In this document: positions 44,946 through 57,361 of the stretch, piece by piece
How positions within the stretch are numbered: position 1 is the stretch's first letter
How the letters are laid out: the number at the start of each line of letters is the position of its first letter
Source of the DNA: Culex pipiens pallens
Taxonomy: Eukaryota; Arthropoda; Insecta; Diptera; Culicidae
Direction of reading: 5' to 3'
NCBI RefSeq assembly: GCF_016801865.2
Contig: NC_068938.1
Location: forward strand, 96,062,221-96,126,220
DNA: 64,000 bases
Notes under the pieces: generated by a model
Seen by the model: only the letters and a program-made list of their open reading frames with translations
Databases searched by the model: none
Told to the model about the DNA's origin: nothing
Position numbers and translations under genes: made by a program

Positions 44946-45544
44946 TTGGTGGACATCAGCCTCGCTTACACTGATACGCTTCGCCCCATCAAAACTGTTG
45001 TAGTGTAGTGTAAGTGGTATAAAATGCTGAGGCGAAGCTTCAATTATCCAGAATTGTAACCAACGGTTACACTATCCACTACCCCGGCGAAAAAAATGTG
45101 AATGCACGAAGTTCAAGAACATTTTTTTAATCGAACTGCTTTCCAAAATCATCTTCGGCACTCATCAGGTTCGTGGTCTAGCGTACGTGGTCAAGTTCTT
45201 ATGTACAAGCCTCATTTTAGGCAAATATGCACATGTCCATGTGATAACCAATCACAGATTATATCACAGAGGTTTTTATCAAATCAGCCCAATAGGCAAA
45301 ATAAATAAATTAAATAAATAAATAAATTAACAATTAGACATGCACTACAAATTAAAAGAATAAATTAAAATAATTCCCAAAACATTAGTAGACAACTCTA
45401 TTTACAAATCGTGGCCACGATGTTCATTTTCATGAACTATTTACATTTAATCCAATTTTAGATCACATTCGATCTTATTCGGAAATTCACCACAAGGGTT
45501 CATTCCTGACGGGCAAACTGATTGACAGTCCCCGAAACGTCTCT
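44946..45544 (+). promoter_or_regulatory. Candidate TATA promoter region
   Basis: TATAAAA at 45018-45024, with ttcaatt about 25 bp downstream, upstream of the spliced transcript model at 45545-46575. A 68-aa frame (45102-45308) has no recognisable domain. Support is positional only. Confidence 0.25.
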
Positions 45545-46575
45545 AATCTGTCAAACGTCAGCATATCGCAATGTTTACACATGCGAACATGCAAAAGTAG
45601 TGCAAGTGAAAACGTAAAGTTTTATCGGTGAAAAGTGTTGAAAACCTGCAGAATTTTCAACGAACGTTAAGGTAAGTACAAAACAAAATACAACATAACG
45701 AAGCGCTTCTTTTATAGGGTAAGTTGACTCATTCTCGTCCATCCCAGCGGGGATTTGGACTGAGACGTGGAACATCGCTGCCAGAACGAACTTTTTGGAC
45801 AAAAAGTCGCCTGCAGGAGTCCACTAATGGTCTTTGGGATACCGTGCTAGCCATCTTGTCGCGCAAGATGAGCTACAGGTAAGACAAAATAGTGTACACT
45901 TTAAAATGTTTGATCACTAATGGATCGTAAAACAAATTTTTAGGCCTTTGCAATTCTCGGGAGATCCCCTCACCACAACACCACCAGCCGCGCTCGGACC
46001 GAGGGAAACGACGTTTTTAACCCCTTGATCGTCCGCGAACTGGCCCGTTGGGCTATGGATTCCCGATTTACCTGGTGAGTAGTTTAGGTTCGTTACAGCA
46101 CCAAGGTTTATGGTGAGTAGTTTAGGTTCATTACAGCACCAATGTTTATGCCATCTTGCAACTCTCATCCCTTTTCACGAAGGTGGGATTCTCCACCCAC
46201 ACTTCTTTAGGGGAGAGTGGCTAAGATCAACACACAAAAACACACACTAATCCTACTAACAAATTAAAACCAACAGACGGCTAATTTTATCAGATCACGG
46301 TGTTCTAATTACTTTATTCTTTCAACTAATATTTCTCTTTTATTTTTCTTTCCAGGTACTCTCAACGTTTCGGAATGACTGCTGGGATATCGTGGTAATC
46401 CAGACCGGCTGACTTGGTCCAGGGAAGATGGGACAACGCCGCAATAAACCCCTAGCACCCAAGTCGGTGCCGATCTTGGCCACCGATTTCCTTAGCATCT
46501 CCTACTAAGTTTAAGTTCTAGAATTAAGAAAATTTAAAAAGAAATTAGTTAAAATAAAGCTTTTGGGTCGGGGCT
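45545..46575 (+). ncRNA. Four-exon polyadenylated transcript, noncoding or micro-protein
   Basis: Consistent splice sites: exon 1 to 45671 (TTAAG|GTAAGT), exon 2 45748-45878 (CAG|GTAAGA), exon 3 45944-46074 (CTG|GTGAGT), exon 4 from 46356 after 'tttttctttccag', and AATAAA at 46554 with a GT-rich stretch after. Exons 2-3 share one open frame (RGFGLRRGTSLPERTFWTKS ... AILSRKMSYRPLQFSGDPL) ending at TGA 46026, but no in-frame ATG precedes it after a stop in exon 1. From the first ATG (MSYR) only about 30 aa remain. So a lncRNA, a micro-protein or a decayed gene. A 44-bp tandem duplication follows the exon 3 donor (about 46074-46148). Confidence 0.45.
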
Positions 46576-47493
46576 TTCCCCTATTTGGTTGCTTGTCCTC
46601 AATTAAGAAAGAAACAAGACTTTTCAGGTACCTATCACCTACCAGGGATGACGTCACTTGTCATATGGCTGGGTCACGGGTGAATCACAGGTGAAATTGT
46701 TGATTCAGGATCGCCTCACAGGACTTACTTATTGCCTAAGTTCTTGGCTTCATCCAACAGGTAAGATTTGACTAGATTCAGGTGCAAATGTCTCTCCAGG
46801 GATGACATCACATCAACAGTCTGGGTCTATGACAAAATGTGGGTTCAATCAGGTACAAAAATCACAAATAATTTTCAACTCTGCCGGCGGTCTCTAATCA
46901 CCCGCGCGGAGCAGACTGACGACCTGCTCGGGGTCGTTATTTAATTATCCCTAACACTTCGGCTGGAGCTATTCAATTTTGTCGAACTCGACGATCGACA
47001 CCGCTGCTGCTGTGCAGAAAGTACGGCTTTTTCACTCCTCCGTTTTGCTCTTCACTTTCTGTCTATTGTGTGTGCTAAGAGATCTGTGTGTTGTGTTGTC
47101 AATCAATTTCATCGTCAAGTCCGAACACAAAAGGGACGAGACGGAATAAATAACAATAAATGCTGCTGCGTTGGCTGTCGAGTATCACACATAGGGACAT
47201 TACAATTATGTACAAACAGCATAGATTTGTTAAAAGTCGCTGCTGACCAAAATCCACGAGTAGAATCGTGCCGAAAACGATTTTGGAAAGCGCGCAAGAT
47301 CCTCTTTCCAACAGGACCGTAAAGGAACCGCGGATTTGTGTGCTTTTCACATAGTTTTGCACCGGGGTAGGTGGACAGTGACCAACCGAGCTTACTCGGA
47401 TTCCTGCCACCTCCCGTTGGAAAAATCCTTTGATTTTTCTGCTTGACTTCACCAACCTTGATCACTTTTCGCGGATTTGAGCTGGGAGCCAAT
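46576..47493. other. Noncoding or decayed element interior
   Basis: A minus-strand 192-aa frame (47115-47693) runs out of direct-repeat copy 2 without a recognisable domain. If the direct repeats are LTRs, this is the untranslated leader after the primer-binding site. Nothing else identified. Confidence 0.3.
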
Positions 47494-47797
47494 TGAAAGT
47501 AATGGCTTGGCCAGCGTAGCACAAGACTCAAACCGGGTAATCCCAGGGTCGGCAAACTACTAGGTGATTCAAGGGAGGATCGGTTACAACAGAAAAACAC
47601 GGAAGGATTTCCACTTTTCAACAGCACTTTATTTGGGGTTTTTGTTCGTGTGGGTGTGGGTGTGTAAAGTGTGGGTTTTTCAGGGGCTAACATACCGTGA
47701 TCCGCTCAGCTGATGGTTCGCCTCCGGCGATTGCGGGCCGGCAGAGGAGTTCGTCCAACCTCCACTCTGCGGCGGGAACTGCCCCAAGGGGGGGGGG
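47494..47797 (-). repeat. 0.3-kb direct repeat, copy 2 (LTR-like)
   Basis: Same sequence as 44049-44350, with small differences (gtaaagtgtggg against gttgagtgtagg). Homology stops exactly at the poly-G tract, so the 5' part of this copy is lost or was misassembled there. Confidence 0.55.
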
Positions 47798-48341
47798 CGA
47801 TTCTTAGCGAAGCTACACCAAAATGTCACATTTTTCAATGTTCAATGTGATTTTTAATATGAAAAAAAATAAAATTTTATTATGATGCAATAATTGCAAT
47901 GTGCTTTAAATGCATTTTCTTACCTTAAAAGCCAAGAATATTGACCAAATGTGGTCTGCAAGCCATTGAACGGGAGAGGAGTTTTTTCATAAATCTGCTC
48001 CTTTCGTTGTCCCGTCACGAAAATAAATGGCTGGCAAAAACTCAAATTCCAACCAATTCTTTCAGTTCATGGAGCAAAAGATTCGTTTTTTTAATTTGTG
48101 ATAATGTGTAGAAGAGCAAAAGTTTTTAAAAATCAAACTGGCAAAACTGTAGCGATTTTTGTAGTGTGCCTTTTAAAAGTCCAGTTTTACGATGTTGTCC
48201 CGTCACGCTACATTTTTATTTCAGGGGAAGCACAGGTACTATATGGTTCATTCTGCATGATATTTCTTTGTAAGAAAATCATTTTTCTTTCCAAATATGT
48301 AATAACATTGGGGGGTTTCTTCTTTTATTTTGTCACTACAG

Positions 48342-48454
48342 CCAAAACGCTGAAAAAAAACTTGGATTTTTTTGGAAAAGGAGCCGAAGAATCGGTCAAT
48401 AAAGCCTTCCCTCGATACAAACTGCACATCCGGAACGACCCCGCGGGGTGGTAG
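48342..48454 (+). CDS. Candidate terminal exon fragment, protein unknown
   Basis: After 'ttttattttgtcactacag' the frame reads KTLKKNLDFFGKGAEESVNK then AFPRYKLHIRNDPAGW and TAG at 48452. The peptide is charged and protein-like, unlike translated A+T-rich DNA, and ends cleanly. Upstream sequence is A+T-rich with repeated 'gttgtcccgtcacg' (48016, 48195), so it may be a captured exon in an element. I do not recognise the protein, and no partner exon was found. Confidence 0.4.
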
Positions 48455-50095
48455 GCGACAGTCCATGAAACAGTTATTTCCCGCAAACAAAGCGATAAAC
48501 AGATTTCGGCGATAAGCTCCATCGGCTGTCCTCGTCTTCGCTATAAAAACCAATAAGGAGTCTAACCCTAGACTGTACGAGACTCAATTTTTTCTTCAAG
48601 GACAAAACAAAATGTTTCGTTTTTTTTTCACTTTTGTCTAAAACGAGTTTTTGGCCAGTATTGTCACGTAGAAGCATCTGCGAGGATGGTATAAAATCGA
48701 AATAGAACCCGGTTCTATTGGGTGCAAAGGAGGATTCCTGAGCTCGGGTCGGGAAGTTTTTTATAGGGTGGCAAGCTGTGGCCGTAAAGTCAAAGATGAT
48801 TGGAGCTAGATTGGAATACAATAATAATTCATTTTCCAAATTGGGTCTATTGAGGCTTGGTGGCAGTTATTATGTGTTTTGAGTACATTTTTGGACTTTG
48901 GTAACTTATGTGTTAATTCTAAAATTACATCTTTCTGAGCCTTTTGAAAAAAAAAAAAAATCCGGCTCAATACCGACCGATCCCAAGGAGATTGATGATG
49001 TACCTTCTAATATTTTTCCTCTATCTTCATGGATTCTCGCGCATACATCGCAACCAGGTAGTCTGCGACGGAACTGATTTAGTCCCGGCAGTATTTTTCT
49101 ATTTTATCGTCTCTGGCGATACGTCTTGCTGATTTATGTTCTACTACTCTGGCATGCACGGTTCTGTTTCGGCACTTGAAAGTTGTCTCACCTGGTGCCA
49201 GGTGGCTTGTTAGCACATGTGACCCAGAACCGGAAACTAAGTTACAAACCACAACTATGTTTTTCACCTTGTCTGGTTAAAGAAACAGTGCAGAGTGGGG
49301 TCATTAAACATTGCAACAACGAACGTAATTCAATTTGTCTCAATTGTACAGGTGGACATCATCAAAGAGTTGCTTTCTGTCAACAAGTTTAGCTATGGGA
49401 AACTGTAGGAGGTACTAACGATGACTTGGTCAAAGTTAAACAACTCAACTCAACAACGCTACTTCAACAATGTCAGAGTCTCAGAGTCAGAGTTTTGTCT
49501 CATTAAAATTTAACATTGAGTAACATTTAGAGTTGAAAAAATAACTAATTTTTGAATAATGATTAAGGGAAATAAGGGCACATTTTGGTCTCTATTATTT
49601 GCCTAAGTAAAACCAAAATTTGTCAGTCCGGTGTTGTTTACCCCTGTTCGGGAAATCTAACAAAATCAAAATTACTCTGTTCTATAATTCAGGATAGTTT
49701 GAAGAAAGTATTTTTATTTGTTATTGCTACATTTAAATTAAATTACCCAGAACTTCCACAAACTTATTTGTATTTCCAGCCAAATTGAAGTCAAGCCCTT
49801 ATTGGTTAGTAACACTATTTGCGAGCCCATAAAAGGCAGATGCGCTCTTCCACTTACCACACCTCAACATGGGGGTATTATTTTGCGGCTTACTGGAAGC
49901 TTTTACGCTCCGATTGGGTTTGCACAGTCGATGCACCAAATGGGATCAACTCCCGTAAAGCCAGGCATTCCAGGAATTGAATTACCGATAGCACCACGAT
50001 AAAAGCTTTTATCACCCCGCCTGCGCGGAAATAAAAATAAAGCGCAAAAAGCACCCGTCCACCTTCACTTCGCCTTCCACTGTTTTACTTTGCGT
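48455..50095. other. Noncoding with element fragments
   Basis: The minus frame of 121 aa (48474-48839) has no recognisable domain. 49560-49655 is a fragment of the GGTATT-type element (gtttacccctgttcggga). The rest shows nothing. Confidence 0.3.
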
Positions 50096-52566
50096 CGTTA
50101 TCGTCCTATGTTGTCACATGTCAATTTTGTGCCAAATTGCGTTAAGAACGCCATTTTGTGTTTGATCTTCACAGATCCCCTAAATTAGATTTCAATTCTG
50201 AGATCAGTTTGACACACGTGCATGCCCAATAGCCTGTCCCATTTTGAGGTCATGTCGAGGAATTTCAGGTGCTCACTTCTTAAATGATAGATTATGATGT
50301 TAGGAACAATGTTTTCTTAGACAAGAAAAAATAATAAAATACTTTATCGCACCCCCTAGTCAATTTACTGAAAAAAGTCACTTTTTTGAACAAATTTTCT
50401 AAAATCGCTTGGAATCAATACAAAAACTGTTTCGATCAGGTGTGTATTATCTTCAAACGATAGGTTTTTGTCCATAGATTAAGATTCACTATCAATATTG
50501 GACCAAAATTTAAGTTTTTGGACTCTCCCAGGCGGATTTGTGTTGAAAAAATCGCATTTTTTCGAAACTTTTTTCAGAAATGTTCATTTAATTTAGGGTA
50601 GCCTATTTTTCCCAGTGAAACCAATACATGCAACTTGTAGGAAATTTCATGGCGAACATTTTTCCGTCTGAGAAAATGCAATTTCGACACTCCAGAGCCG
50701 AGATATTTGAGTTTTATTGAGGAAAAAAGTGCCAATTTTCAAAATTTCTCAGAATTCAGAAGCAAGGCCTACTAATTACACGATGTAGCAAGCATATGTC
50801 TCAAAGGTCAGGGTATGCTTTTTCATAGTAATTTTGGCCGCTGAATCCGAATCTGAAATCAAATTTCGTGTAAACAGTGATGTTTTGGAGCTACACCCTT
50901 TTGGAATGTTATTTGCGTGTTTGAGAGGCAGTTTTTGTAAATATTGATCGGTTTGTTCTAGAGGTCGTATCGAGGTGCTCCGATTTGGATGAAACTTTCA
51001 GCGTTTGTTTGTCTATATATGAGATGAACTCATGCCAAATATGAGCCCTCTACGACAAAGGGAAGTGGGGCAAAACGGGCATTGAAGTTTGAATTTTCTG
51101 AGGATTTCAAATATGACAAAAGTGAGACTAAAAAGTGCCGCTATGGATGCCTACAGGACAATAACTAACGTTGTAAAATGTTTGTTATAGAAAAATCGAA
51201 AAACTATGAGAAAAACTGTGATTGGCCAAAAAGTTATTACCGTAGGCTTATAGTTCATGAAATTCCCTAACTTTTGAACTAAAAGAGTATGGGTGTTGGA
51301 GGCTGTTGCAAAAAGATATTGAGGTTTAAAAAAAACCACTTTAACAGTAATTTGCAAAAGCTATGAGAAAAAGTTAAACCAACCCCGGATGTCTATGGCC
51401 CATTTTAAAGTGCTTCAAAAGACCTTTCGAATGCATCTAAGAGAGTGGGAATTGATGAAGTTTTACTAAAATGTGAGCAATTTAATTTTAAGATTTTTTA
51501 TGTTTTTTACCCCACTCCCCTTTGTCGTAGAGGGCTCATATTTGGCATGAGTTCATCTCATGTATAGACAAACAAACGCTGAAAGTTTCATCCAAATCGG
51601 AGCACCTCGATACGACCTCTAGAACAAACCGATCAATATTTACAAAAACTGCCTCTCAAACACGCAAATAACATTCTAAAAGGGTGTAGCTCCAAAACAT
51701 CACTGTTTACACGAAATTTGATTTCAGATTCGGATTCAGCGACCAAAATTACTATAAGAAAGCATACCCTGACCTTTGCGACACATGCTTGCAACATCGT
51801 GTAATTAGTAGGCCTTGCTTCTGAATTCTGAGAAATTTTGAAAATTGGCACTTTTTTCCTCACTAAAACTCAAATATCTCGGCTCTGGAGTGTCAAAATT
51901 GCATTTTCTCAGAGGGAAAAATGTTCACCATGAAATTTCCTACAAGCTGCATGTATTGGTTTTACTGGGAAAAATAGGCTACCCTAAATTAAATGAGCAT
52001 TTCTGAAAAAAGTTTCGAAAAAATGCGATTTTTTCGACATAAATCCGCCTGGAAGAATCCAAAAACTTAGGTTTTGGTCCAATATTGATAGTGAATCTTA
52101 ATATATGGACAAAAACCTATCGTTTGAAGATAATACTCACCAGATCTAACTAGTTTTTATAATGATTCCAAGCGATTTTAGAAAATTTGTTCAAAAAGGT
52201 GACATTTTTCAGTAAATCGACTAGGGGGTGCGAGAAAGTATTTTATTATTTTTTCTTGTCTAAGAAAACATTGTTCCTAACATCATAATCTATCATTTAA
52301 GAAGTGAGCACCTGAAATTCCTCGACATGACCTCAAAATGGGACAGGCTAATGCCCAACTATCGTAAACATTTTTAATTATAACTCGGGACTCCGGCAAC
52401 CAAATTCAACTAAATTTCGGGACAGTGCACAGAACGGACAGCCAAAACAAAACGAGTGTGTTATTGTCTGGATTGCGTTCTGTAGTTTTGTTTATACAAG
52501 GTCAAACATTAAATCGCCTTTATTATCGAAACGTCAAAAAGCGACGTGCGACAAGATAGCACGATA
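50096..52566. mobile_element. Family A MITE, split by a foldback element
   Basis: The left part (50096-50229) and right part (52359-52566, ending caagatagcacgat) match 26329-26900 and 2169-2445. The foldback at 50230-52350 interrupts it after 'acgtgcatgcccaa'. Confidence 0.65.
50230..52350. mobile_element. 2.1-kb foldback element (family E), copy 1
   Basis: An 8-bp TSD ATGCCCAA (50222-50229 and 52351-52358). Ends TAGCCTGTCCCATTTTGAGG and its complement. Near-perfect arms of ~700 bp. The centre (about 50962-51620) is the family C foldback seen alone at 11531-12256, so this is an element within an element, or a modular centre. Open frames inside are shadows of the arms. Confidence 0.9.
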
Positions 52567-52640
52567 CCGTCGTTTTGATCTCGAGCTGTTGGTAGTTAAA
52601 ATGGTTGTAGGGCAACGTTACTGTAAACGTTGAAAAACAT

Positions 52641-52854
52641 AGTAAAAAATGTATAAATTTGGAAGGTGTAATCTTGAAGGTTGAATATTACCTTTTTTAT
52701 GATGTAATTTTACATCAATTTAGAATAAAAAAGTGACATTACCCAAGTAAAGTGGCAAAATTATACATTTTCAGAGGTAAAATTACACATTTTTCTGACA
52801 TAAAAGATGTACTCCTTCCCAGATGTAATATTATCATGATTTTTTTACTGTGTA
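52641..52854. mobile_element. Family B-related MITE
   Basis: Related to 62239-62456: both contain 'ggttgaatattacc'-like or 'gtaattttac' words and end in ttttttactgtg. About 210 bp, noncoding. Confidence 0.55.
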
Positions 52855-54792
52855 TCTAATTTTGTTTTAAGAAAATCATGATCATCTGATCATTGGTAAT
52901 TAGAAGAAAAAGTAATAACATCCCCAAAACTAAGTACAAAAATTTATATTAAACATATCTTATGAGAGAGTAAGGCAATAACAACTCGAGGTATGGACTT
53001 GGATATGTCTTATGGGAAAATTTAGACTAATTTTATCAAGTACATTATTTTGGACATGAAATGTGGTCTTTATACCAAAATTGCATTAAAAAGTGAAACA
53101 TTTTAAAGTTGATTTTTATAATTATAAACATACCCCTCTAAGGAAATCAACATTTTTTTTCGAAAATTTTCTAAGTGTCCCAATTTACTATCATTTTTTT
53201 TTGCTAAATATGGAACAGAACTATGGAAAATTTTTGTCCATGAAAAGTGGTATTTGTACCAAAACTTTTTTTATAAATGAAAAATTTGAAAGTTGATGTT
53301 TTCAATTATTGATATTAGTATATTCTTTTAATTATTGCTAGATCAATAATTAAAATCACCAGCTTGGTCGAAAATATTGTGCATAACGATTTTTTTATCG
53401 CTTGAATTTTCAAACTTTCAAACACTTCGATATTTTTGGACTCTGTGATTTTTATTTTCAAATGTTGAAAAATTTTGTAAGCCGTAAACAAATTTTTACT
53501 GATTTTATTCAGCACTTGATTTTTTTTTTGATATTTAATTGCAACCAAGCAATAATGTGATTTTTTTAATTGGGTCCTAAAATGAAGCTTAGATTGCTGA
53601 TATTTTTGTTTACAGCGATAAAGCTCATTTCTCTGAGTAAAACGACCCTTTGTACGACCACAAACAGATTAAAATGGATTTTTAAATCAATTTTGAAAAA
53701 TTAACCTCGCGGTCCTTCTTGACAGAAAAGCTCCTACTTGACAGCTCGTTCCAAGGGGACCATAGTTGATGCATCGAAAAAATGTTGTCTTGTCAATTTT
53801 TTTTGCATTAAAATGAAAAAAAGTGATCAGAAATGGTTTTTAATCGTGTTTTTTACCGTTGCACATAAAAATTGACATTGGGCTTTAGTACCCAATTAGT
53901 TAATATTGTACGATCAGTACCTTGCTGGACTCGGTCGTTGGAAACGACCGTCGGCTCAACGACCGACGAAATAGGCGGCGGGCCAGATGCGGGCATAAAA
54001 ATGTCAAAACCTCTCCCCCCCCTCACTTCGTCTCACCATCCAGCTGCGCTTTGTTGACAAACAAACGGAGCACGCGGTCGCATGATGGCGGCATCGAGTC
54101 AGAATTAGGGGGTATCATGTGGTTAAAAATGTAACTTAACAATTATTCCTAATGTCTGAGAACTGATTAAAAATCAAAATTTTAATCCATAATTTTTCTA
54201 TAAATTGAACTTTTTCACTTCAATTGGGAACCCCTAGGTCTATCCACGACCGTTTCCAATGACCGTGAGAAGGTGCCAGAAAATCCAGCTACCAGCTAAA
54301 TCCACAATAATAACAAATCAATTTCAAAATCATTTATTTACTAGCGCAAAAAAACATACCAAATTGAGTTATCGGGAAGATTTTTTTTTCTGTTATCGGA
54401 TTTTCTTGTAATAATTTTATATAACAGAATGAATTATTTTCCAAACAAATCCCTTTTATTATTATGTGTTATTATATCAGCTACTCTGGGTGTTTTATTA
54501 ACAAGTTCTGGCCTCCTGACAATAACAGAACTTGAACTTTTCCAGATATTTTCACCTGCTCGGGTAGCAACCCTACTGAAAAAAAATCCGAAGAATTTTG
54601 CGGGAAAATGGTCAAATTTTCACTTTTCTAAACTTTTCTTTATAAAATCCAGGTTTTGCGCTAACAAACTATTTTGACAGCTTCAAAAGCCGCTTTTCTT
54701 TACTAATCTAAGATCTAAGACTAATCATGAGAAGGTGAAATTATTGATAACAGGAAGACATTCCGAGGAAGAGATCCTTCAAGCAAGAGAGA
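52855..54792. other. A+T-rich noncoding; contains a 330-bp MITE copy
   Basis: 53568-53900 is the second copy of the AATTGGGTCCTAAA-ended MITE (copy 1 at 32217-32542). 53930-54060 is more G+C-rich (gaccgtcggctcaacgacc) but without a supported frame. Nothing else recognised. Confidence 0.45.
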
Positions 54793-54800
54793 ATGTCGAG

Positions 54801-56976
54801 TAGCCTGTCCCATTTTGAGATCATGTCGAGGAATTTCAGGTGCTCACTTTTTAAATGATAGTTTATGATGTTAGGAACAATGTTTTCTTAGACAAGAAAA
54901 AATAATAAAATACTTTCTCGCACCCCCTAGGCGATTTACTGAAAAAATACACTTTTTTGATCAAATTTTCTAAAATCGCTTGGAATCAATACAAAAACTG
55001 ATTCGATTTGGTGAGTATTATCTTCAAACGATAGGTTTTTGTCCATAGATTAAGATGCACTATCAATATTGGCCCAAAACCTAAGTTTTTTGACTCTCCC
55101 AGGCGGATTTATGTCGAAAAAATCGCATTTTTTCGAAACTTTTTTCAGAAATGCTCATTTAATTTAGGGTAGCCTATTTTTCCTAGTAAAACCAATAGAT
55201 GCAGCTTGTAGGAAATTTCATGGCGAACATTTTTCCCTCTGAGAAAATGCAATTTTGACACTCCAGAGCCGCGATATTTGAGTTTTAGTGAGAAAAAAAG
55301 TGCCAATTTTCAAAATTTCTCAGAATTCAGAAGCAAGGCCTACTAATTACACGATGTTGCAAGCATGTGTCGCAAAGGTCAGGGTATGCATTCTTATAAT
55401 AATTTTGGCCGCTGAATCCGAATCTGAAATCAAATTTCGTGTAAACAGTGATGTTTTTTAGCTACACCCTTTTGGAATGTTATTTGCGTGTTTAAATCGC
55501 TGCAATTCAAATAGCTTGCAAGTTCGGTCATTCTTTTCTCGGTTTTCGTTCCATTTTGATTGTTATTTTACTCACAGATCTGTTAAATGTTTTTTACGTT
55601 TTGATTATCTTAGGCAATTCGAAAAATCGCATATTGTTATTTGGTGGGGGCTTAGGGACTATCCATAAACCACGTGGACACTTTTTTTCAAATCGCAGAC
55701 CCCCTCCCCCCCAATTTCCATACAAAACAAATCTTTTTGATATGAAGCTTGGATAATCGCTGAACCCCTCCCCCGCCTCCCCCCCCCCCTATCAAAGTGT
55801 CCACATGGTTTATGAATGGTCCCTTACTAGAATTAAGGATTGATTAATAAATAGAGAAAACTAAAAATTCTAAAGCATGTTTGATGGTTGTTACATATAT
55901 TTTTTTATGAAAAATGTTCGAAAATGTCTTCTAGAACTAATTTTAATACAATTTTCCAAACAAATTTATTCAAATGCAGCCACTTTTCCTAAAATTTTCT
56001 CTGGTATTCTTTTTTTTATAAATCCATATTAGCTTAAGCCCCCGCCAAATTGTAATTGTAATTGTAATTTTATTGAAACGATATCCTGTTAGTTTACACT
56101 GTATATCAGGGCAAGGAGGTAAAAATATTCGATTTCCGAATTGCTAAACACATTGTTAAAACATAATCAGAACGTAAAAAACATTACACATAAAGAGTTC
56201 TGTGAGTAAAATAACAATCAAAGTGGTACGAAAACCGAGAAAAGTATGACCGAACTTGCAAGCTATTTGAATTGCAGCGATTTAAACACGCAAATAACAT
56301 TCCAAAAGGGTGTAGCTCCAAAACATCACTGTTTACACGAAATTTGATTTCAGATTCGGATTCAGCGGCCAAAATTACTATAAGAATGCATACCCTCACC
56401 TTTGCGACACATGCTTGCAACATCGTGTAATTAGTAGGCCTTGCTTCTGAATTCTGAGAAATTTTGACAATTGGCACTTTTTTTCTCACCTAAACTCAAA
56501 TATCTCGGCTCTGGAGTGTCGAAATTGCATTTTCTCAGAGGGAAAAATGTTCGCCATGAAATTTCCTACAAGCTGCATGTATTGGTTTTACTGGGAAAAA
56601 TAGGCTACCCTAAATTAAATGAGCATTTCTGAAAAAAGTTTCGAAAAAATGCGATTTTTTCGACATAAATCCGCCTGGGAGAGTCAAAAAACTCAGGTTT
56701 TGGGCCAATATTGATAGTGCATCTTAATCTTTGGACAAAATCCTATCGTTTGAAGATAATACTCACCAGATCGAATCAGTTTTTGTATTGATTCCAAGCG
56801 ATTTTAGAAAATTTGATCAAAAAAGTGTATTTTTTCAGTAAATCGCCTAGGGGGTGCGAGAAAGTATTTTATTATTTTTTCTTGTCTAAGAAAACATTGT
56901 TCCTAACATCATAATCTATCATTTAAGAAGTGAGCACCTGAAATTCCTCGACATGACCTCAAAATGGGACAGGCTA
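54801..56976. mobile_element. 2.2-kb foldback element (family E), copy 2
   Basis: An 8-bp TSD ATGTCGAG (54793-54800 and 56977-56984). Ends TAGCCTGTCCCATTTTGAGA and its complement. The outer ~690 bp of each arm match copy 1. The arms then continue into a different sequence ('aatagcttgcaagttcggtc' pairs with its complement near 56257), and the centre carries a family D MITE. An 8-bp TSD suggests hAT-type transposition; no transposase. Confidence 0.9.
55655..55823. mobile_element. PIF/Harbinger-like MITE (family D), copy 3
   Basis: Ends GGGACTATCCATAAACCACG and 'tggtttatgaatggtccc', TSD TTA on both sides (55652-55654 and 55824-55826). More diverged than copies 1 and 2, with C-rich arms. Confidence 0.8.
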
Positions 56977-57250
56977 ATGTCGAGGAATGAAGAGAATTGA
57001 GGTATGCAGTTTAAAGGGAGAAATAATGTTGAGTTCGAAAAGATCAACTACCAGAGAGTCGACTGTAGTAGATTTTGCTTTAGAACTGTAAAAAGACTAG
57101 TTTTGTTTAAAATTTGCAAAGCTTATAAAAAATCTCTAATACACAATAAATTTACGGAGACGCATGGCATTTTAAACCAGCAAAAAAGTGAAAAACCATG
57201 CGGCCCCATGTTTAGATAATCTAATTCAAAATCAGTTTCAAAATACTCAC

Positions 57251-57361
57251 CGAGTTATTGCAGGCCTCAAAATGCATCAGCGAGGGGTAATCCTGCGGAA
57301 CATGCTTCAAATTAATATCGAAATCCTTCCCCACGACGACCACTCGGGCCAGTTTGTTGCG
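57251..57361 (-). CDS. Internal coding exon, 111 bp, protein unknown
   Basis: Exactly 37 codons in phase 0-0 between acceptor 'gttaacgtag' and donor TCG|GTGAGT on the minus strand: RNKLARVVVVGKDFDINLKH then VPQDYPSLMHFEACNNS. The codon third positions are G/C-rich against an A+T-rich background, and the peptide looks like a structured beta-alpha segment (VVVVG, then DYPSL). The next minus-strand exon candidates are 24259-24347 and 12905-13077, implying introns of tens of kb filled with mobile elements. Linkage is unproven, and I do not recognise the protein. A short pogo-like MITE end (57032-57068) lies just downstream in its intron. Confidence 0.6.

Noticed and set aside
51151..51863. ORFs in the foldback arms (RKKVPIFKISQNSEARPTNY type), also near 56184
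   Set aside because: Same sequence recurs in each arm copy with disruptions; A+T-rich arm shadows without domain.
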